From: Hydrogenothermaceae bacterium
Lineage (GTDB): Bacteria; Aquificota; Aquificia; Aquificales; Hydrogenothermaceae
Reading direction: 5' to 3'
Length of the DNA: 64,000 bases
Assembly (NCBI GenBank): GCA_026418455.1
Contig: JAOABH010000003.1
Coordinates: 1-64,000 of the forward strand
Numbering within the stretch: position 1 is the first letter of the stretch; every line of letters begins with the position of its first letter. This document shows positions 52,015-61,330 of the stretch, piece after piece. The translations under genes were made by a program, and so were the position numbers. The notes beneath the pieces are model-generated. The model was not told the origin of the DNA, did not search any database, and worked only from the letters and a program-made list of their open reading frames with translations.

Positions 52015-52561
52015 CAAACTTACCCTAATGAGAATATTCTTAGTTCCTGTTTTTATAATACTCATCGGATACTCTAAACCTCTTTATGCTCTTATAGTTT
52101 TTATAATAGCCGGACTAAGTGATGCTTTAGATGGTTATATAGCAAGGAAGAGAAATGAGATAACTCAGTTTGGAAAGATAGTTGACCCAATCGCAGATAA
52201 AACGCTTTTACTATCTGCTTTTATATTCATCTACAACAGTCAACTTACATTTAAATTTCCTTTTTGGTTTGTTGTTCTTGTAATATCAAGAGATGCTTAT
52301 ATTTTAGTAGGAAGTTTTCTTATATATCTGATTAAAGGGAATCTGAAAGTAAGTCCTTCTATCTTCGGTAAAACAACTACATTTTTGCAAATTGCCACAG
52401 TCGTTTATGTCTTGTTAATTAATATAAATTCAAAATTTTTTGATGTGTATCTATACGATGGACTGATAACATTAACAGTTTTTTTGATGATTCTGTCAGT
52501 CTTAAGATACAGTTATGATGGATTTAATCAGCTTAACTCTTCTTTAGAAAAAAATCACTAA
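52001..52561 (+). CDS. pgsA: CDP-diacylglycerol-glycerol-3-phosphate phosphatidyltransferase
   Basis: Integral membrane enzyme for phosphatidylglycerol phosphate synthesis. The CDP-alcohol phosphotransferase motif is intact: DALDGYIARKRNEITQFGKIVDPIADK (D-x2-DG-x2-AR-x8-G-x3-D-x3-D, about residues 45-71). 186 aa. It overlaps rfaE2 by 14 bp and the convergent dapE by 29 bp. Other CDP-alcohol substrates are possible, but length and motif fit PgsA. Confidence 0.93.
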   Translation: MGLANKLTLMRIFLVPVFIILIGYSKPLYALIVFIIAGLSDALDGYIARKRNEITQFGKIVDPIADKTLLLSAFIFIYNSQLTFKFPFWFVVLVISRDAYILVGSFLIYLIKGNLKVSPSIFGKTTTFLQIATVVYVLLININSKFFDVYLYDGLITLTVFLMILSVLRYSYDGFNQLNSSLEKNH

Positions 52562-53594
52562 AAATTTCAAAAGATTTTACGAGGTTATCCACAGGTATAT
52601 ACTCATTTCTCTGATGGGCTTGGGCAGGGTCTCCAGGTCCAAAATTTACAGCATCTATACCATACTGACTTAACCTTCCAACATCTGTCCATGCCTGTTT
52701 TGCTTCAACTTTCAAATTGTATCTACTTATAAAATCTTTAAGTATAGGGTTATCTTTACAAACTTTTCCAGAGGGAGATAGATCTGTAAACTCAACTTCC
52801 ACACCTCCTCCAACAAATTTCAAGAAATCTTCTTTTGCTTCCTCAATTGATTTACCAGGGGCAAATCTGTAATTTATGTTAAGTCTAAATTCTTCTGGAA
52901 TTATGTTTCTTCCTCCGGAAAATTGACACATCGTAGCGTTCATAACCTCATAGTACTTAAGCCCATCAAAATCATACTCAATCCTATCAAATTCAGCCAG
53001 CTTTTTGAGTAACCAATGGGCTTTGTGGATAGCATTATCTCCTTCCCATGGCCTTGCAGAGTGAGCTCTCTTTCCTTTAAATACAACCCATGCATGCATA
53101 GTTCCAAGACAACCCATCTGTATACTGTTATTTGTTGGCTCCAATGCAAAAACTAAATCTGATTTTTGAATAATATCAAAACTTTTCAAAAGAGGTTCCA
53201 AACCATTATCTTCATATGGACCCTCTTCTTTCTCATAAAAAACATACAAAAGATTGTATTCACTCTCTCTATCATTAAAAAACTCAATAAGAGACATCAT
53301 AACAGCCAGTCCACCTTTCATATCACTAGCACCGAGTCCGTAAATCTTACCATCTATAATCTGACCGGTAAAGTCATTACTTCCCGGAACCGTATCAAGA
53401 TGTCCCAACAAACAGATAGTTTTTTTACTTTTATCAAAATCTGGATAAGCTATCAGGGAATTACTGTATCTTATAACATTCTTCACATAATTTTTTAAAA
53501 AATTTTCAACAAAATCTGCTATTTCTCTTTCATTTCCTATAACAGAGTTAATTTTAACAAGATTAACTGTATGGTTTATCAGAGATTCTCTCAT
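52533..53594 (-). CDS. dapE: M20 peptidase, probable succinyl-diaminopimelate desuccinylase
   Basis: A 353-residue di-zinc amidohydrolase. Metal-site motifs LLGHLDTVPGS, GLGASDMKGGLAVMM and YEKEEGPYEDNG (catalytic Glu pair) are clear, followed by the dimerisation domain with AHSARPWEGDNAIHKA. It resembles the DapE form found in actinobacteria and some thermophiles; lysA in this window shows a DAP pathway. ArgE-like specificity cannot be fully excluded. It overlaps the iclR gene by 4 bp and pgsA at its 3' end. Confidence 0.85.
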   Translation of the reverse strand: MRESLINHTVNLVKINSVIGNEREIADFVENFLKNYVKNVIRYSNSLIAYPDFDKSKKTICLLGHLDTVPGSNDFTGQIIDGKIYGLGASDMKGGLAVMMSLIEFFNDRESEYNLLYVFYEKEEGPYEDNGLEPLLKSFDIIQKSDLVFALEPTNNSIQMGCLGTMHAWVVFKGKRAHSARPWEGDNAIHKAHWLLKKLAEFDRIEYDFDGLKYYEVMNATMCQFSGGRNIIPEEFRLNINYRFAPGKSIEEAKEDFLKFVGGGVEVEFTDLSPSGKVCKDNPILKDFISRYNLKVEAKQAWTDVGRLSQYGIDAVNFGPGDPAQAHQRNEYIPVDNLVKSFEIFSDFFLKKS

Positions 53595-54385
53595 AGCTGG
53601 ATTTCCTTTGAGTAGCCTAACTTTTCCGATAGCTCATTAGATGCTTCTAAGAATAGGTCTTTCATCTTTCCGTGAAGGAGATTAAAAGGCAGTCTAAAAG
53701 ATGGTGCAGATAAAGTTATAGCAGCTACAACATCTCCGGTGTAATTTCTTACAGGGACAGATATACATCTTACTTCCTTTTCCCACTCCTCGTTATCTAC
53801 AGCATAACCTCTCTTCCTTGTTTCTTCAATTTCCTGAAGGAGTTTTTCTCTGTCCGTAATCGTATTTTCCGTAAATTTCTCAAGTTTAACCTCTTTAAAA
53901 AACTCCTCTAAATCTTCTTTATCCATATAGGCAAGGTGAATTTTACCGGAAGCTGATGCATACATGGGCAACAGTCTTCCAACTCTGGATTTAACCACAA
54001 CATTTCTGTTGACTTCATACGCATCTATATAGACTATTTCAAAGTTACTTCTTGCTGCAAGATACACATTTTCATTAAACTCAGCAGCAAGTTTCTGAAG
54101 GTAAGGTCTTGCCTGTCTTCTTATTTCTCCATGTAAAAGATAGGACTGTCCCAGTTCAAAGTTTTTTATTCCGAGTGTGTATAGTTTTTTTCTTCTGTTG
54201 TAATCTATGTAACCTCTTATAATCAGAATTTCAATAATCTTTTCCAAGGTTTGGGGAGAAATAAGGAACTTATCCTCTAAATCTTTTAGTTTCACACTAT
54301 TTTTCTTAGCAATGTAGAACAGAATATCAAAAGCAAGATCAACGTTTTGGACTATATAATCTGATTTATCCCTTTTACGATGCAT
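53591..54385 (-). CDS. IclR-family transcriptional regulator
   Basis: 264 residues: an N-terminal winged helix (VQNVDLAFDILFYIAKKNSVKLKDLEDKFLISPQTLEKIIEILIIRGYI) and the C-terminal effector domain (RPYLQKLAAEFNENVYLA, SASGKIHLAY, RKRGYAVDNEEWEKEVRCISVPVRNYTGDVVAAITLSAP). Its ligand is unknown. It lies downstream of the two tRNA genes and overlaps dapE by 4 bp, so it may be co-transcribed with them. Confidence 0.92.
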   Translation of the reverse strand: MHRKRDKSDYIVQNVDLAFDILFYIAKKNSVKLKDLEDKFLISPQTLEKIIEILIIRGYIDYNRRKKLYTLGIKNFELGQSYLLHGEIRRQARPYLQKLAAEFNENVYLAARSNFEIVYIDAYEVNRNVVVKSRVGRLLPMYASASGKIHLAYMDKEDLEEFFKEVKLEKFTENTITDREKLLQEIEETRKRGYAVDNEEWEKEVRCISVPVRNYTGDVVAAITLSAPSFRLPFNLLHGKMKDLFLEASNELSEKLGYSKEIQL

Positions 54386-54418
54386 TTTTTCCCATTTTGT
54401 ATTTTCTAATAAAAAAAG

Positions 54419-54494
54419 CGGAGCCGACGGGATTCGAACCCGCGACCTCCTGCGTGACAGGCAGGCGTTCTGGGCCGAGCTGAACTACGGCTCC
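54419..54494 (-). tRNA. tRNA-Asp (GTC)
   Basis: The cloverleaf is clear on the minus strand: acceptor GGAGCCG/CGGCTCC, anticodon arm CTGCCTGTCACGCAG with anticodon GTC, and T arm with GGTTCGAATCC. The discriminator is G. CCA is not encoded. A T-run follows (54411-54417). Confidence 0.97.
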
Positions 54495-54502
54495 GTTTTT
54501 AG

Positions 54503-54576
54503 TGGGCGGTAGAGGAGTCGAACCTCTGACCCCCTCCTTGTAAGGGAGGTGCTCTGGCCAGCTGAGCTAACCGCCC
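54503..54576 (-). tRNA. tRNA-Val (TAC)
   Basis: Minus-strand cloverleaf: acceptor GGGCGGT/ACCGCCC, D arm TAGCTCAGCTGG, anticodon loop CTTACAA with anticodon TAC, T arm AGAGGTTCGACTCCTCT. The discriminator is A. CCA is not encoded. It precedes tRNA-Asp by eight bases in the same transcript. Confidence 0.97.
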
Positions 54577-54588
54577 AACGAGAGAAAT

Positions 54589-54617
54589 ATTATATTACAA
54601 ATTTCATTTTAATGCAA
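54589..54617 (-). promoter_or_regulatory. Promoter of the tRNA-Val/tRNA-Asp transcript
   Basis: On the minus strand TTGCAT (54612-54617), a 17-bp spacer and a perfect TATAAT (54589-54594) lie 12 bases before tRNA-Val. Confidence 0.78.
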
Positions 54618-54622
54618 TAGTT

Positions 54623-55696
54623 TTATAATCTCCGTATTATCTCCTCTGCCATCTCTACTGTTCCTACTTTCTTTGTTCCTACAGACCAGATATCTGGTGT
54701 TCTATAACCATCATCTAATGCTCTCTCTATGGCATTCTCTATATCTCTTGCTGCTTGAGGAAGTTTACATGTAAGCTCAAGCATCATAGCTGCAGACAGT
54801 ATTGTAGCTATTGGGTTTGCCACCCCTTTACCTGCTATATCCGGAGCAGACCCGTGTATAGGTTCATAGAATGCATATCTCTCACCTATACTTGCAGATG
54901 GTAACATTCCAAGACTTCCCGTTAAAGCTCCAGCCTCATCCGAGATGATATCTCCGAATATATTTCCTGTCACTATAACATCAAAATCCTTTGGTCTTCT
55001 TATTAACTGCATTGCACAGTTATCAACATACATATGTTCAAGTTCAACGTCAGAGTAATCTGCATGGACCTCATTTACTATCTCTCTCCAAAGACCACTG
55101 ACTTCCAGGACATTTGCTTTATCTACGCTTGTAACCTTATTTCTTCTCTTTCTTGCAATCTCAAATGCGAGTTTTGCTATTCTTCTAACTTCGTGTTCAT
55201 AGTATATCATCGTGTTGTATCCAACTCTCTCACCATCTCTTACATCTCTTCCCCTTGGCTCTCCAAAATAAACATCACCTGTAAGCTCCCTTAAAACTAC
55301 AAGATCAACTCCCTTTATTATTGACTCTTTTAGAGGAGATGAATCGAGTAAAGGAGTGTAGGCTTTTGCAGGTCTTATGTTTGCATAGAGGTTTAACTCT
55401 TTTCTTATTCTCAACAAACCTTTTTCCGGTCTTTTATCTGTAGGAAGATTATCCCATTTATCTCCACCAACTGCTCCAAAAAGTATGGCATCACTTTCTT
55501 TACATATCTTTAACGTCTCCTCAGGAAGCGGGTCTCCCGTTTCATCTATAGCTGCTCCACCGACAAGTCCATACTTATATTCAAACTCAATGTTGTACTT
55601 TTTCTCGATAACATCTAAAACTCTTATAGCTGCATCAATAATCTCCGGACCTATCCCGTCTCCTGGTAAAACTGCAATTTTAAAAATCTTTTTCAT
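54623..55696 (-). CDS. leuB: 3-isopropylmalate dehydrogenase
   Basis: Third step of leucine synthesis, NAD-dependent oxidative decarboxylation. N-terminal [22 protein letters not shown], the substrate-binding arginines in [17 protein letters not shown] and [15 protein letters not shown], and [28 protein letters not shown] are diagnostic. 357 aa, normal. The run nadC-leuB lies on the minus strand; GGAGG precedes its ATG. Confidence 0.96.
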   Translation of the reverse strand: MKKIFKIAVLPGDGIGPEIIDAAIRVLDVIEKKYNIEFEYKYGLVGGAAIDETGDPLPEETLKICKESDAILFGAVGGDKWDNLPTDKRPEKGLLRIRKELNLYANIRPAKAYTPLLDSSPLKESIIKGVDLVVLRELTGDVYFGEPRGRDVRDGERVGYNTMIYYEHEVRRIAKLAFEIARKRRNKVTSVDKANVLEVSGLWREIVNEVHADYSDVELEHMYVDNCAMQLIRRPKDFDVIVTGNIFGDIISDEAGALTGSLGMLPSASIGERYAFYEPIHGSAPDIAGKGVANPIATILSAAMMLELTCKLPQAARDIENAIERALDDGYRTPDIWSVGTKKVGTVEMAEEIIRRL

Positions 55697-55714
55697 ATTT
55701 ACCTCCTAAATTTG

Positions 55715-56548
55715 TTAATCTATAAATTTTAAACTAATATCAACCCATCTTGCAGAGTGTATTAAAGCACCGCTTGATATAAAATCAACTCCTGTCTCTG
55801 CATACTTTCTTATATTTTCCAATGTTACATTTCCAGAAACTTCAAGTTTCTTCTTCCCATTGTTAATTTTTACAGCTTCTCTAATCTCTTCCAAGGACAT
55901 ATTATCAAGCATTATTATATCAACCTCAAGATCAACAGCTTCCTTAAACTCCTCGAAGTTAGATACTTCAACTTCTATTTTAACCATTGGAGAAACTTTA
56001 TTTTTTACCTGCTTTACAGCTTCTTTTATAGATCCTGCCATCTTTATATGGTTATCTTTAAGCATTACCATGTCATAAAGAGCAAACCTGTGATTTTTAC
56101 CTCCTCCAACTCTAACAGCGTACTTTTCAAAAGCTCTAAATCCAGGAGTAGTTTTCCTTGTGTCTAATATATAACTGTTTGAACCTGATAGAGCTTCCAC
56201 ATACATTTTTGTGTTGGTTGCTATTCCGGAAAGTCTCTGAAGTATATTTAAAGCTAATCTCTCCCCTTTCAAGATAGATTTCCCATTTCCTTCAACAGAG
56301 GCTAAAATCTCACCTTTCTCTACTTTCTGTCCTTCTTCTTTAAACTTTTCAAACTTCACATTTCCATCTATAACATTAAAAACTTCTAATGCAAAATCTA
56401 AACCTGCAACTACCAGAGACTCTTTCGCAACAAAAACAGCTTTCACATCTTTAGATAGGTCTAAACTGTCTGTTGTTATATCACAGTAACCTATATCTTC
56501 TTCTAAAAATTCCTCTATTTTCTTTCTTAAAAAGAGTTTGTCAATCAT
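55715..56548 (-). CDS. nadC: Nicotinate-nucleotide pyrophosphorylase (carboxylating)
   Basis: Converts quinolinate and PRPP to nicotinate mononucleotide in de novo NAD synthesis. LEEDIGYCDITTDSL, then LNILQRLSGIATNTKMYVEAL, DTRKTTPGFRAFEKYAVRVGGGKNHRFALYDMVMLKDNHI and VEVSNFEEFKEAV are typical. 277 aa from the ATG at 56548, which has AGAGG upstream; a longer frame to 56575 would start inside the preceding gene. Confidence 0.96.
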   Translation of the reverse strand: MIDKLFLRKKIEEFLEEDIGYCDITTDSLDLSKDVKAVFVAKESLVVAGLDFALEVFNVIDGNVKFEKFKEEGQKVEKGEILASVEGNGKSILKGERLALNILQRLSGIATNTKMYVEALSGSNSYILDTRKTTPGFRAFEKYAVRVGGGKNHRFALYDMVMLKDNHIKMAGSIKEAVKQVKNKVSPMVKIEVEVSNFEEFKEAVDLEVDIIMLDNMSLEEIREAVKINNGKKKLEVSGNVTLENIRKYAETGVDFISSGALIHSARWVDISLKFID

Positions 56549-56558
56549 AAGAACCTCT

Positions 56559-57062
56559 TCACCGTCTCTGTGCAACTAAGCCCATAGAGATAAGTGCCCT
56601 GTAAACTTTATAAGCATAATCTTTTCTACCGTTATATCTCCATATAGCATCCCAGGTAAAGCCATACTTATCTATATTCTCTCTCAGTATGTATGCTGAC
56701 ACCATAAGGTTATTACATGGATCAAGTAAAGACACAGGGTCTATACGTAATCTCTTAATATTCCATACATTTATCTGACCTATTCCAACATCATAATTGT
56801 AACCATTTTGATGTAGATAGCTAAGGTAATAAACAGCTTCCTCATAACTTTTTGGGTTTATAACCCTTACAGACTGTCCATTATGATTTATATTTATAAC
56901 CCACGGTCTAAATCCACTTTCAACTTTTGCTATAGCAATTAAGAGAGCCGTTGGAATGTTATATCTTGCCGCCGCCTGTACAAAGCAACTATTTAAATCT
57001 CCACCATAGGAGTAAAAACTTATAAAAAAGATTGATAGGAAAACAGTTAAAACCTTCCTCAT
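56559..57062 (-). CDS. Exported lytic transglycosylase (SLT domain)
   Basis: 167 residues with a signal peptide (RKVLTVFLSIFFISFYSYG) and one SLT domain. The catalytic Glu is in AIAKVESGFRPW (about residue 48), followed by GIGQINVWNIKRL and DPCNNLMVSAYIL. Such small, single-domain enzymes often open gaps in peptidoglycan for pili or secretion machines (VirB1/IagB type). None of those genes is adjacent, though pilD lies 6 kb away. Confidence 0.9.
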   Translation of the reverse strand: MRKVLTVFLSIFFISFYSYGGDLNSCFVQAAARYNIPTALLIAIAKVESGFRPWVININHNGQSVRVINPKSYEEAVYYLSYLHQNGYNYDVGIGQINVWNIKRLRIDPVSLLDPCNNLMVSAYILRENIDKYGFTWDAIWRYNGRKDYAYKVYRALISMGLVAQRR

Positions 57063-57148
57063 AGCAACTATATTTTACCAGAATTGTCATCATAATTTAT
57101 AAAGTTATGTTGTATAATTAAGATAAGCAACAACAGAGGAGAAAAAAA

Positions 57149-57949
57149 TTGGACAGATTTACTGAAATTATCCCAATGATTTTATACTTTATATCTTCTA
57201 TAAGTTTTTGGGTATATCTATTTAACAAAAACGAAAAAGTCCAAAAAATAGGACACTCCTTTTTTGGTTTAGGGTTTAGCTCCCAGATAGTCTTATTTAT
57301 TGTAAAGTCTTTAAAGTATGGAAGTATGCCACTATCTACTTTAACAGATATAATCTTCTTTTTATCTATGATAATGGCCACAATATTCTACGGATTTTCT
57401 TTTTTATACAGAAAACAACTCATAGAGTTTGGGTCTCTAATCTCTCCACTTGTTATGTTTTTAATAGCATTTACCATACCTTTTAAACAGGAAACTGAAA
57501 ATACATATAACAACTTCTGGTTCTATCTTCACGTTGGGTCCTTAATCCTATCTTACGGACTTATCGTATTTTCCTCCATAACAGCTATTATATACATAAT
57601 AACAGACAGAGATTTAAAGAGAAAGAAATTAAACTCCTTCTTCGTATCAAAATTTTGGTCATCTTTATCGTTTATAAATGAACTTGAATATAAATCAACT
57701 ATACTGGCATTTATTTTTTTAAGTATAGGTATAATAGCATCGTCAGTATGGAGTGCAGTGTATATAGGTAAACACTGGATATGGGATGTAAAGCAGGTAA
57801 TGTTATCTTTTCTCTGGATATTCTACGGATTTATATTACACACAAGAATAATAAAGAATATAAGAGGTAGAAAAGCTTCCTACTTAACTTTAGCAGGAAG
57901 CATCATGGCGTTTATCGTATTCTGGCTCATAGGACATCCTACTTTTTAA
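57149..57949 (+). CDS. HemX/CcsA-like membrane protein
   Basis: 266 residues with about eight hydrophobic spans. It belongs to the cytochrome c assembly/HemX family: HVGSLILSYGLIVFSSITAIIYII precedes a tryptophan-rich segment HWIWDVKQVMLSFLWIFYGFILH. That segment retains W-x-W-D but lacks most of the full WWD motif seen in the protein at 7562. HemX-like proteins modulate heme synthesis or handling. TTG start after GAGGAG. It overlaps the convergent pyrE by 11 bp. Confidence 0.78.
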   Translation: MDRFTEIIPMILYFISSISFWVYLFNKNEKVQKIGHSFFGLGFSSQIVLFIVKSLKYGSMPLSTLTDIIFFLSMIMATIFYGFSFLYRKQLIEFGSLISPLVMFLIAFTIPFKQETENTYNNFWFYLHVGSLILSYGLIVFSSITAIIYIITDRDLKRKKLNSFFVSKFWSSLSFINELEYKSTILAFIFLSIGIIASSVWSAVYIGKHWIWDVKQVMLSFLWIFYGFILHTRIIKNIRGRKASYLTLAGSIMAFIVFWLIGHPTF

Positions 57950-58490
57950 GCAGATAAGAAACTTTAAATATAGATATAAGTTCAAGTCCTTCTTTTTTTA
58001 TATTCTCTTCTCCCCCTTCTTCTCTATCAACGAGAGTTATAACTCCAAGGACATTCAGACCAAAATCTCTGGCTACTTTCACAGCTTTTAAAGATGAGCC
58101 GGCTGTTGTTACCACATCTTCAAGAATATAAACGTTTTCTCCCGGTTTTACGTTTCCTTCTATCTGTTTTCCTGTTCCGTGTCCTTTTGGTTCTTTTCTT
58201 ACTACAAATGGTTTTATTGGATTTTTGTTTATATAGGACACAATTGAAGTTCCGTAAGCTATAGGATCAGCTCCCAGTGTCAATCCTCCAACAGCATCAA
58301 CTTTTTTATCTTTAACTATATCATATATAACATTACCTATAACGTATCCACCTTCTGGATCAAGTGTTACAGTTCTAAGGTCTATATAGTAATTACTCAT
58401 CTTTCCAGATGATAGCTTAAATATAGGCTCATCTGCCACTTTTAAGGCTCTATCTCTTATCAGCTCTTCCAGTCTTTTCTTATAATCCAT
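57939..58490 (-). CDS. pyrE: Orotate phosphoribosyltransferase
   Basis: Forms orotidine monophosphate from orotate and PRPP. 183 residues with FKLSSGKMSNYYIDLRTVTLDPEG, the flexible loop RKEPKGHGTGKQIEG and the PRPP motif VYILEDVVTTAGSSLKAV. It lies 2 bp after the amidohydrolase gene on the same strand. Confidence 0.95.
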   Translation of the reverse strand: MDYKKRLEELIRDRALKVADEPIFKLSSGKMSNYYIDLRTVTLDPEGGYVIGNVIYDIVKDKKVDAVGGLTLGADPIAYGTSIVSYINKNPIKPFVVRKEPKGHGTGKQIEGNVKPGENVYILEDVVTTAGSSLKAVKVARDFGLNVLGVITLVDREEGGEENIKKEGLELISIFKVSYLLKK

Positions 58491-58492
58491 CT

Positions 58493-59242
58493 TTAAAACT
58501 CCATCTTTATTTTATTTCTGACTTTATAAACTTCATCAAGGTCTATATCTGCACTTACTATACCTTCTTCGTTTCTCTCTATATCAAGTATATCTCCCCA
58601 TGGAGAGTAGATGGCAGAATGTCCAGCATATTCAATTTCTCCTATCTTACCTACTGTATTACTTACCACAACATAAGACTGTGTTTCTATTGCCCTTGCT
58701 CTTGAAAGTATTTTAAGATGCTCCACTCTCTCTTTACCCCATTGTGCTGGAACAAGTATTATCTCTACATCTTTCTTTCTAAGGTGATAGGAGATATTAG
58801 GATATCTTAACTCAAAACATATCATAAATCCAAGATTTCCCGCTGAACTTTCTGTTATATCAAAGTTGTTTCTTCCAGATTTAAAGTATTTATGCTCATC
58901 TGTAGGTGTAAAAAGTTTTACTTTTGGCCTCTTTGCTGTTATCTCCCCGTTATCTATGATAAATCCCATGTTGTATATATCATTCTTTTTCCTCTCAGGG
59001 ACTGTCCCTGCTATAACAAGAGATTTTTCAGAAGATATCTTCTGTAAGTCTCTGTATATTTTTGGAGTTTTTCTTGAATGTATATAGAGATTCTCATTAT
59101 CAAAACCACAACTAAACATCTCAGGAAGTAAAACCAGAGAGTTAGATTTTATCTTCCTTGAATTTAGGATAGAGAAGACCTTCTCTAAATTGCTATCAAC
59201 ATCCCCTATCTTTAAATTAAGCTGCAAAGAGTAAACAAACAT
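58493..59242 (-). CDS. Carbon-nitrogen hydrolase (nitrilase superfamily, omega-amidase-like)
   Basis: 249 residues with the Glu-Lys-Cys triad: Glu in VLLPEMFSCGF (about 41), Lys in AKRPKVKLFTP (about 110), Cys in LGFMICFELRYPN (about 143). The HSAIYSPWGDIL stretch is typical of the Nit2/omega-amidase branch, which hydrolyses alpha-keto acid amides or other small amides. The substrate is unproven. It forms an operon with pyrE. Confidence 0.88.
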   Translation of the reverse strand: MFVYSLQLNLKIGDVDSNLEKVFSILNSRKIKSNSLVLLPEMFSCGFDNENLYIHSRKTPKIYRDLQKISSEKSLVIAGTVPERKKNDIYNMGFIIDNGEITAKRPKVKLFTPTDEHKYFKSGRNNFDITESSAGNLGFMICFELRYPNISYHLRKKDVEIILVPAQWGKERVEHLKILSRARAIETQSYVVVSNTVGKIGEIEYAGHSAIYSPWGDILDIERNEEGIVSADIDLDEVYKVRNKIKMEF

Positions 59243-59275
59243 AAGGATATTTTAACATATCTGCAGAAGTAAGAA

Positions 59276-59299
59276 GGAGAGAAGTTTAAACTTCTCTCC
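59276..59299 (-). terminator. Terminator of the DUF5335 gene
   Basis: A 24-bp perfect palindrome (GGAGAGAAG, centre TTTAAA, CTTCTCTCC) lies just past the stop codon at 59306. On the minus strand it is followed by TTCTTACTTC. Confidence 0.7.
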
Positions 59300-59305
59300 A
59301 AGAGA

Positions 59306-59638
59306 TTAGGCTGGTAAAGCTTCTACAGGTTTTATCTTTATTATCTGCTTAGTTCCATCTTCTTGAATTACTTCAACAGCTCTTAAACCTTCAACGTCTT
59401 CATCTATGTAAATCTCAACTGGTTTAAAGATAAGATGGTCTAATCCTTCTAATGCAACTTCAAACTCATCATCTTTTGGGTCATAGGATAAACCTATAAG
59501 AGGTTTCCATTTAGTTTCCTCCTGATCTCCAATCTCAGGATTTACAATCTCTATAAGAGCTTCTTTTGCACCTACATTTTTTGAGAAGTTGTTAAAATAA
59601 GCTTCCCACTCTCCTCTTTCTAACTTTCTTACTGCCAT
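59306..59638 (-). CDS. DUF5335 family protein
   Basis: About 110 residues: starts MAVRKLERGEWEAYFNNFSK, then ALIEIVNPEIGDQEETKWKPLIGLSYDPKDDEFEVALEGLDHLIFKP and a short acidic C-terminal strand region. This matches the DUF5335 family of small cytosolic proteins of unknown function. I start at the ATG at 59638, eight bases after GGAGGT; a longer frame to 59680 lacks such a site. It stands alone and is highly acidic. Confidence 0.75.
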   Translation of the reverse strand: MAVRKLERGEWEAYFNNFSKNVGAKEALIEIVNPEIGDQEETKWKPLIGLSYDPKDDEFEVALEGLDHLIFKPVEIYIDEDVEGLRAVEVIQEDGTKQIIKIKPVEALPA

Positions 59639-59805
59639 TTTTCTTACCTCCATCTTGGTTTTATTTTCAGTTGTTTTCACAAAATAAAGATAAGAAAAAT
59701 AAAAATAGATGCAAGCCTCAAATTAAGAAAAATAAACCACTTTTTAATAACCATTTAACAATTAAGTTGTACATTTTTATCAAAAATTTAGGAGGTAAAA
59801 AAGAG

Positions 59806-59994
59806 ATGAAAGTAAAAGAGATTGTTGAAGTAGAGTTTAAAGAAGCTGAGTATTTATGTAAATGTGGAACTGTTAATAAGGTAATTTCTCTTGTTATTAA
59901 CGGATATGGATTTAATGACAGCTACTGCAAAAACTGTGGGAAGAGATATAAGATAGAGATAGATGAAAATTTTGTATATATTAAATCTATCTGA
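59806..59994 (+). CDS. Small zinc-ribbon protein
   Basis: 62 residues. CKCG (about residues 18-21) and CKNCG (41-45) form a four-Cys zinc ribbon around a short beta hairpin (NKVISLVINGYGFNDSY); the ends are acidic. ATG at 59806 after GGAGGT. Possible roles include nucleic acid or protein binding; I do not recognise a named family. It is divergent from the DUF5335 gene and overlaps the symporter gene by 8 bp at the 3' end. Confidence 0.7.
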   Translation: MKVKEIVEVEFKEAEYLCKCGTVNKVISLVINGYGFNDSYCKNCGKRYKIEIDENFVYIKSI

Positions 59995-61330
59995 TGGAAA
60001 AGATAATCATAAATAGAATGTTTACAAAAAATCCTGACAGTATTCCGGCTGTGTGATATCCAAAAATTATATCCAAAACAAACCATACAGAAAAACCACC
60101 TAAAATAGAGTAGATTGCTCCCTTTGAGCTTGCCTTTTTCCAGTAAATACCAAAAACCAAAGGTGCAAATAGAGATACAAGAGTTATAACGGAAGAAGAA
60201 GCAACAAGCTGGTATATTGACTCTTCAGAAAAAGCAAAAAGCATAGATATTAATCCAATGATTACTACCACAACTCTGTTGATAAAAACAGCGGAAAATT
60301 TAGAAAAAGTTTTAAAAACCTTTGGCAAAATATTCTCGGTTATTATGGCAGAAGGGGCAAGTATAGCAGCAGATGAAGTACTAAGTATAGCTGATAAGAT
60401 ACCAAAGAAAAAAAGTACTTTTAAAATAGGATCTACCATATTTATATACTCAAGTAAAGAGTTATCAGAAAAACCTAAACTGAATTTAGAATAACCGGCT
60501 ATTATGAGAGGTATAAGAGCAACAGAGAGATACATTAAACCAGCCAAATATGAGGAATAAACGGCAACCTTCTCAGACTTAGAAGACATAAATCTCTGAA
60601 ATAGGTCTTGTCCTGGGATAGAACCAAGTCCAATTACAATCCAAGCCAATATATATTCAGAGATAGAAGATATATTTATATCCGGCAAAAATTTGAAATA
60701 ATCTGAAGGTATATTTTTCAAAACGTTATCCAAACCACCTACGGAAAAGACAAGATAGCCAAAAACTAAAAAGACACTAAGTAAAATTAGAATGGTTTGA
60801 ATAAAATCAGTAATAGCTATAGCCCACATACCTCCGAAATAAACCATCAAAACAGATACAAAAAATGCAAAAATTATTCCTAAGGAAATAGGAAGTCCGG
60901 AAATGGTTTTAAAAATTAAACCAAAAGCAACAAACTGAGCTGCAATCCAACCAAAGTATGATATAACCAAAAAAACACTTGCTATATTTTCAACATTTTC
61001 TCCATACTTAACTTTATAAAAATCAGCAAATGTAAGTAGATTCATCCTGTAAAGAGGTTTCACAAAAAACATACCTGCCAATATCAAACACAATGCTGCT
61101 CCAAAAGGTTCTTCTATTACTTTTAAAAGTCCACCATTAACAAACTCCTGAGATGCTCCAAGTATAGTTTCAGATCCAAACCATGTAGCAAAAAGTGCAA
61201 AAGTTGAAAGGGAAAGAGGAAGGGACCTTCCTGCAAGGAGATAATCTTTTTCGGAAGATATAAATCTTTTAGATATAAAACTTAGTCCAACTAAAAATAG
61301 AAAGTAAGCTAAAACAAGCCAAAGTATCAT
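59987..61330 (-). CDS. Sodium:solute symporter family protein
   Basis: 447 residues with about 12-13 transmembrane segments of the SSS/SLC5 (LeuT-like) fold. Typical features are FALFATWFGSETILGASQEFVNGG near TM1-2, LTFADFYKVKYGENVE, and the GLGSIPGQDLFQRFMSSKSEKVA signature (about 242-264). The substrate cannot be deduced. The ATG is directly preceded in frame by the TAG of a 13-codon leader ORF and has no ribosome binding site of its own, so translation probably depends on coupling. Confidence 0.88.
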   Translation of the reverse strand: MILWLVLAYFLFLVGLSFISKRFISSEKDYLLAGRSLPLSLSTFALFATWFGSETILGASQEFVNGGLLKVIEEPFGAALCLILAGMFFVKPLYRMNLLTFADFYKVKYGENVENIASVFLVISYFGWIAAQFVAFGLIFKTISGLPISLGIIFAFFVSVLMVYFGGMWAIAITDFIQTILILLSVFLVFGYLVFSVGGLDNVLKNIPSDYFKFLPDINISSISEYILAWIVIGLGSIPGQDLFQRFMSSKSEKVAVYSSYLAGLMYLSVALIPLIIAGYSKFSLGFSDNSLLEYINMVDPILKVLFFFGILSAILSTSSAAILAPSAIITENILPKVFKTFSKFSAVFINRVVVVIIGLISMLFAFSEESIYQLVASSSVITLVSLFAPLVFGIYWKKASSKGAIYSILGGFSVWFVLDIIFGYHTAGILSGFFVNILFMIIFSIR

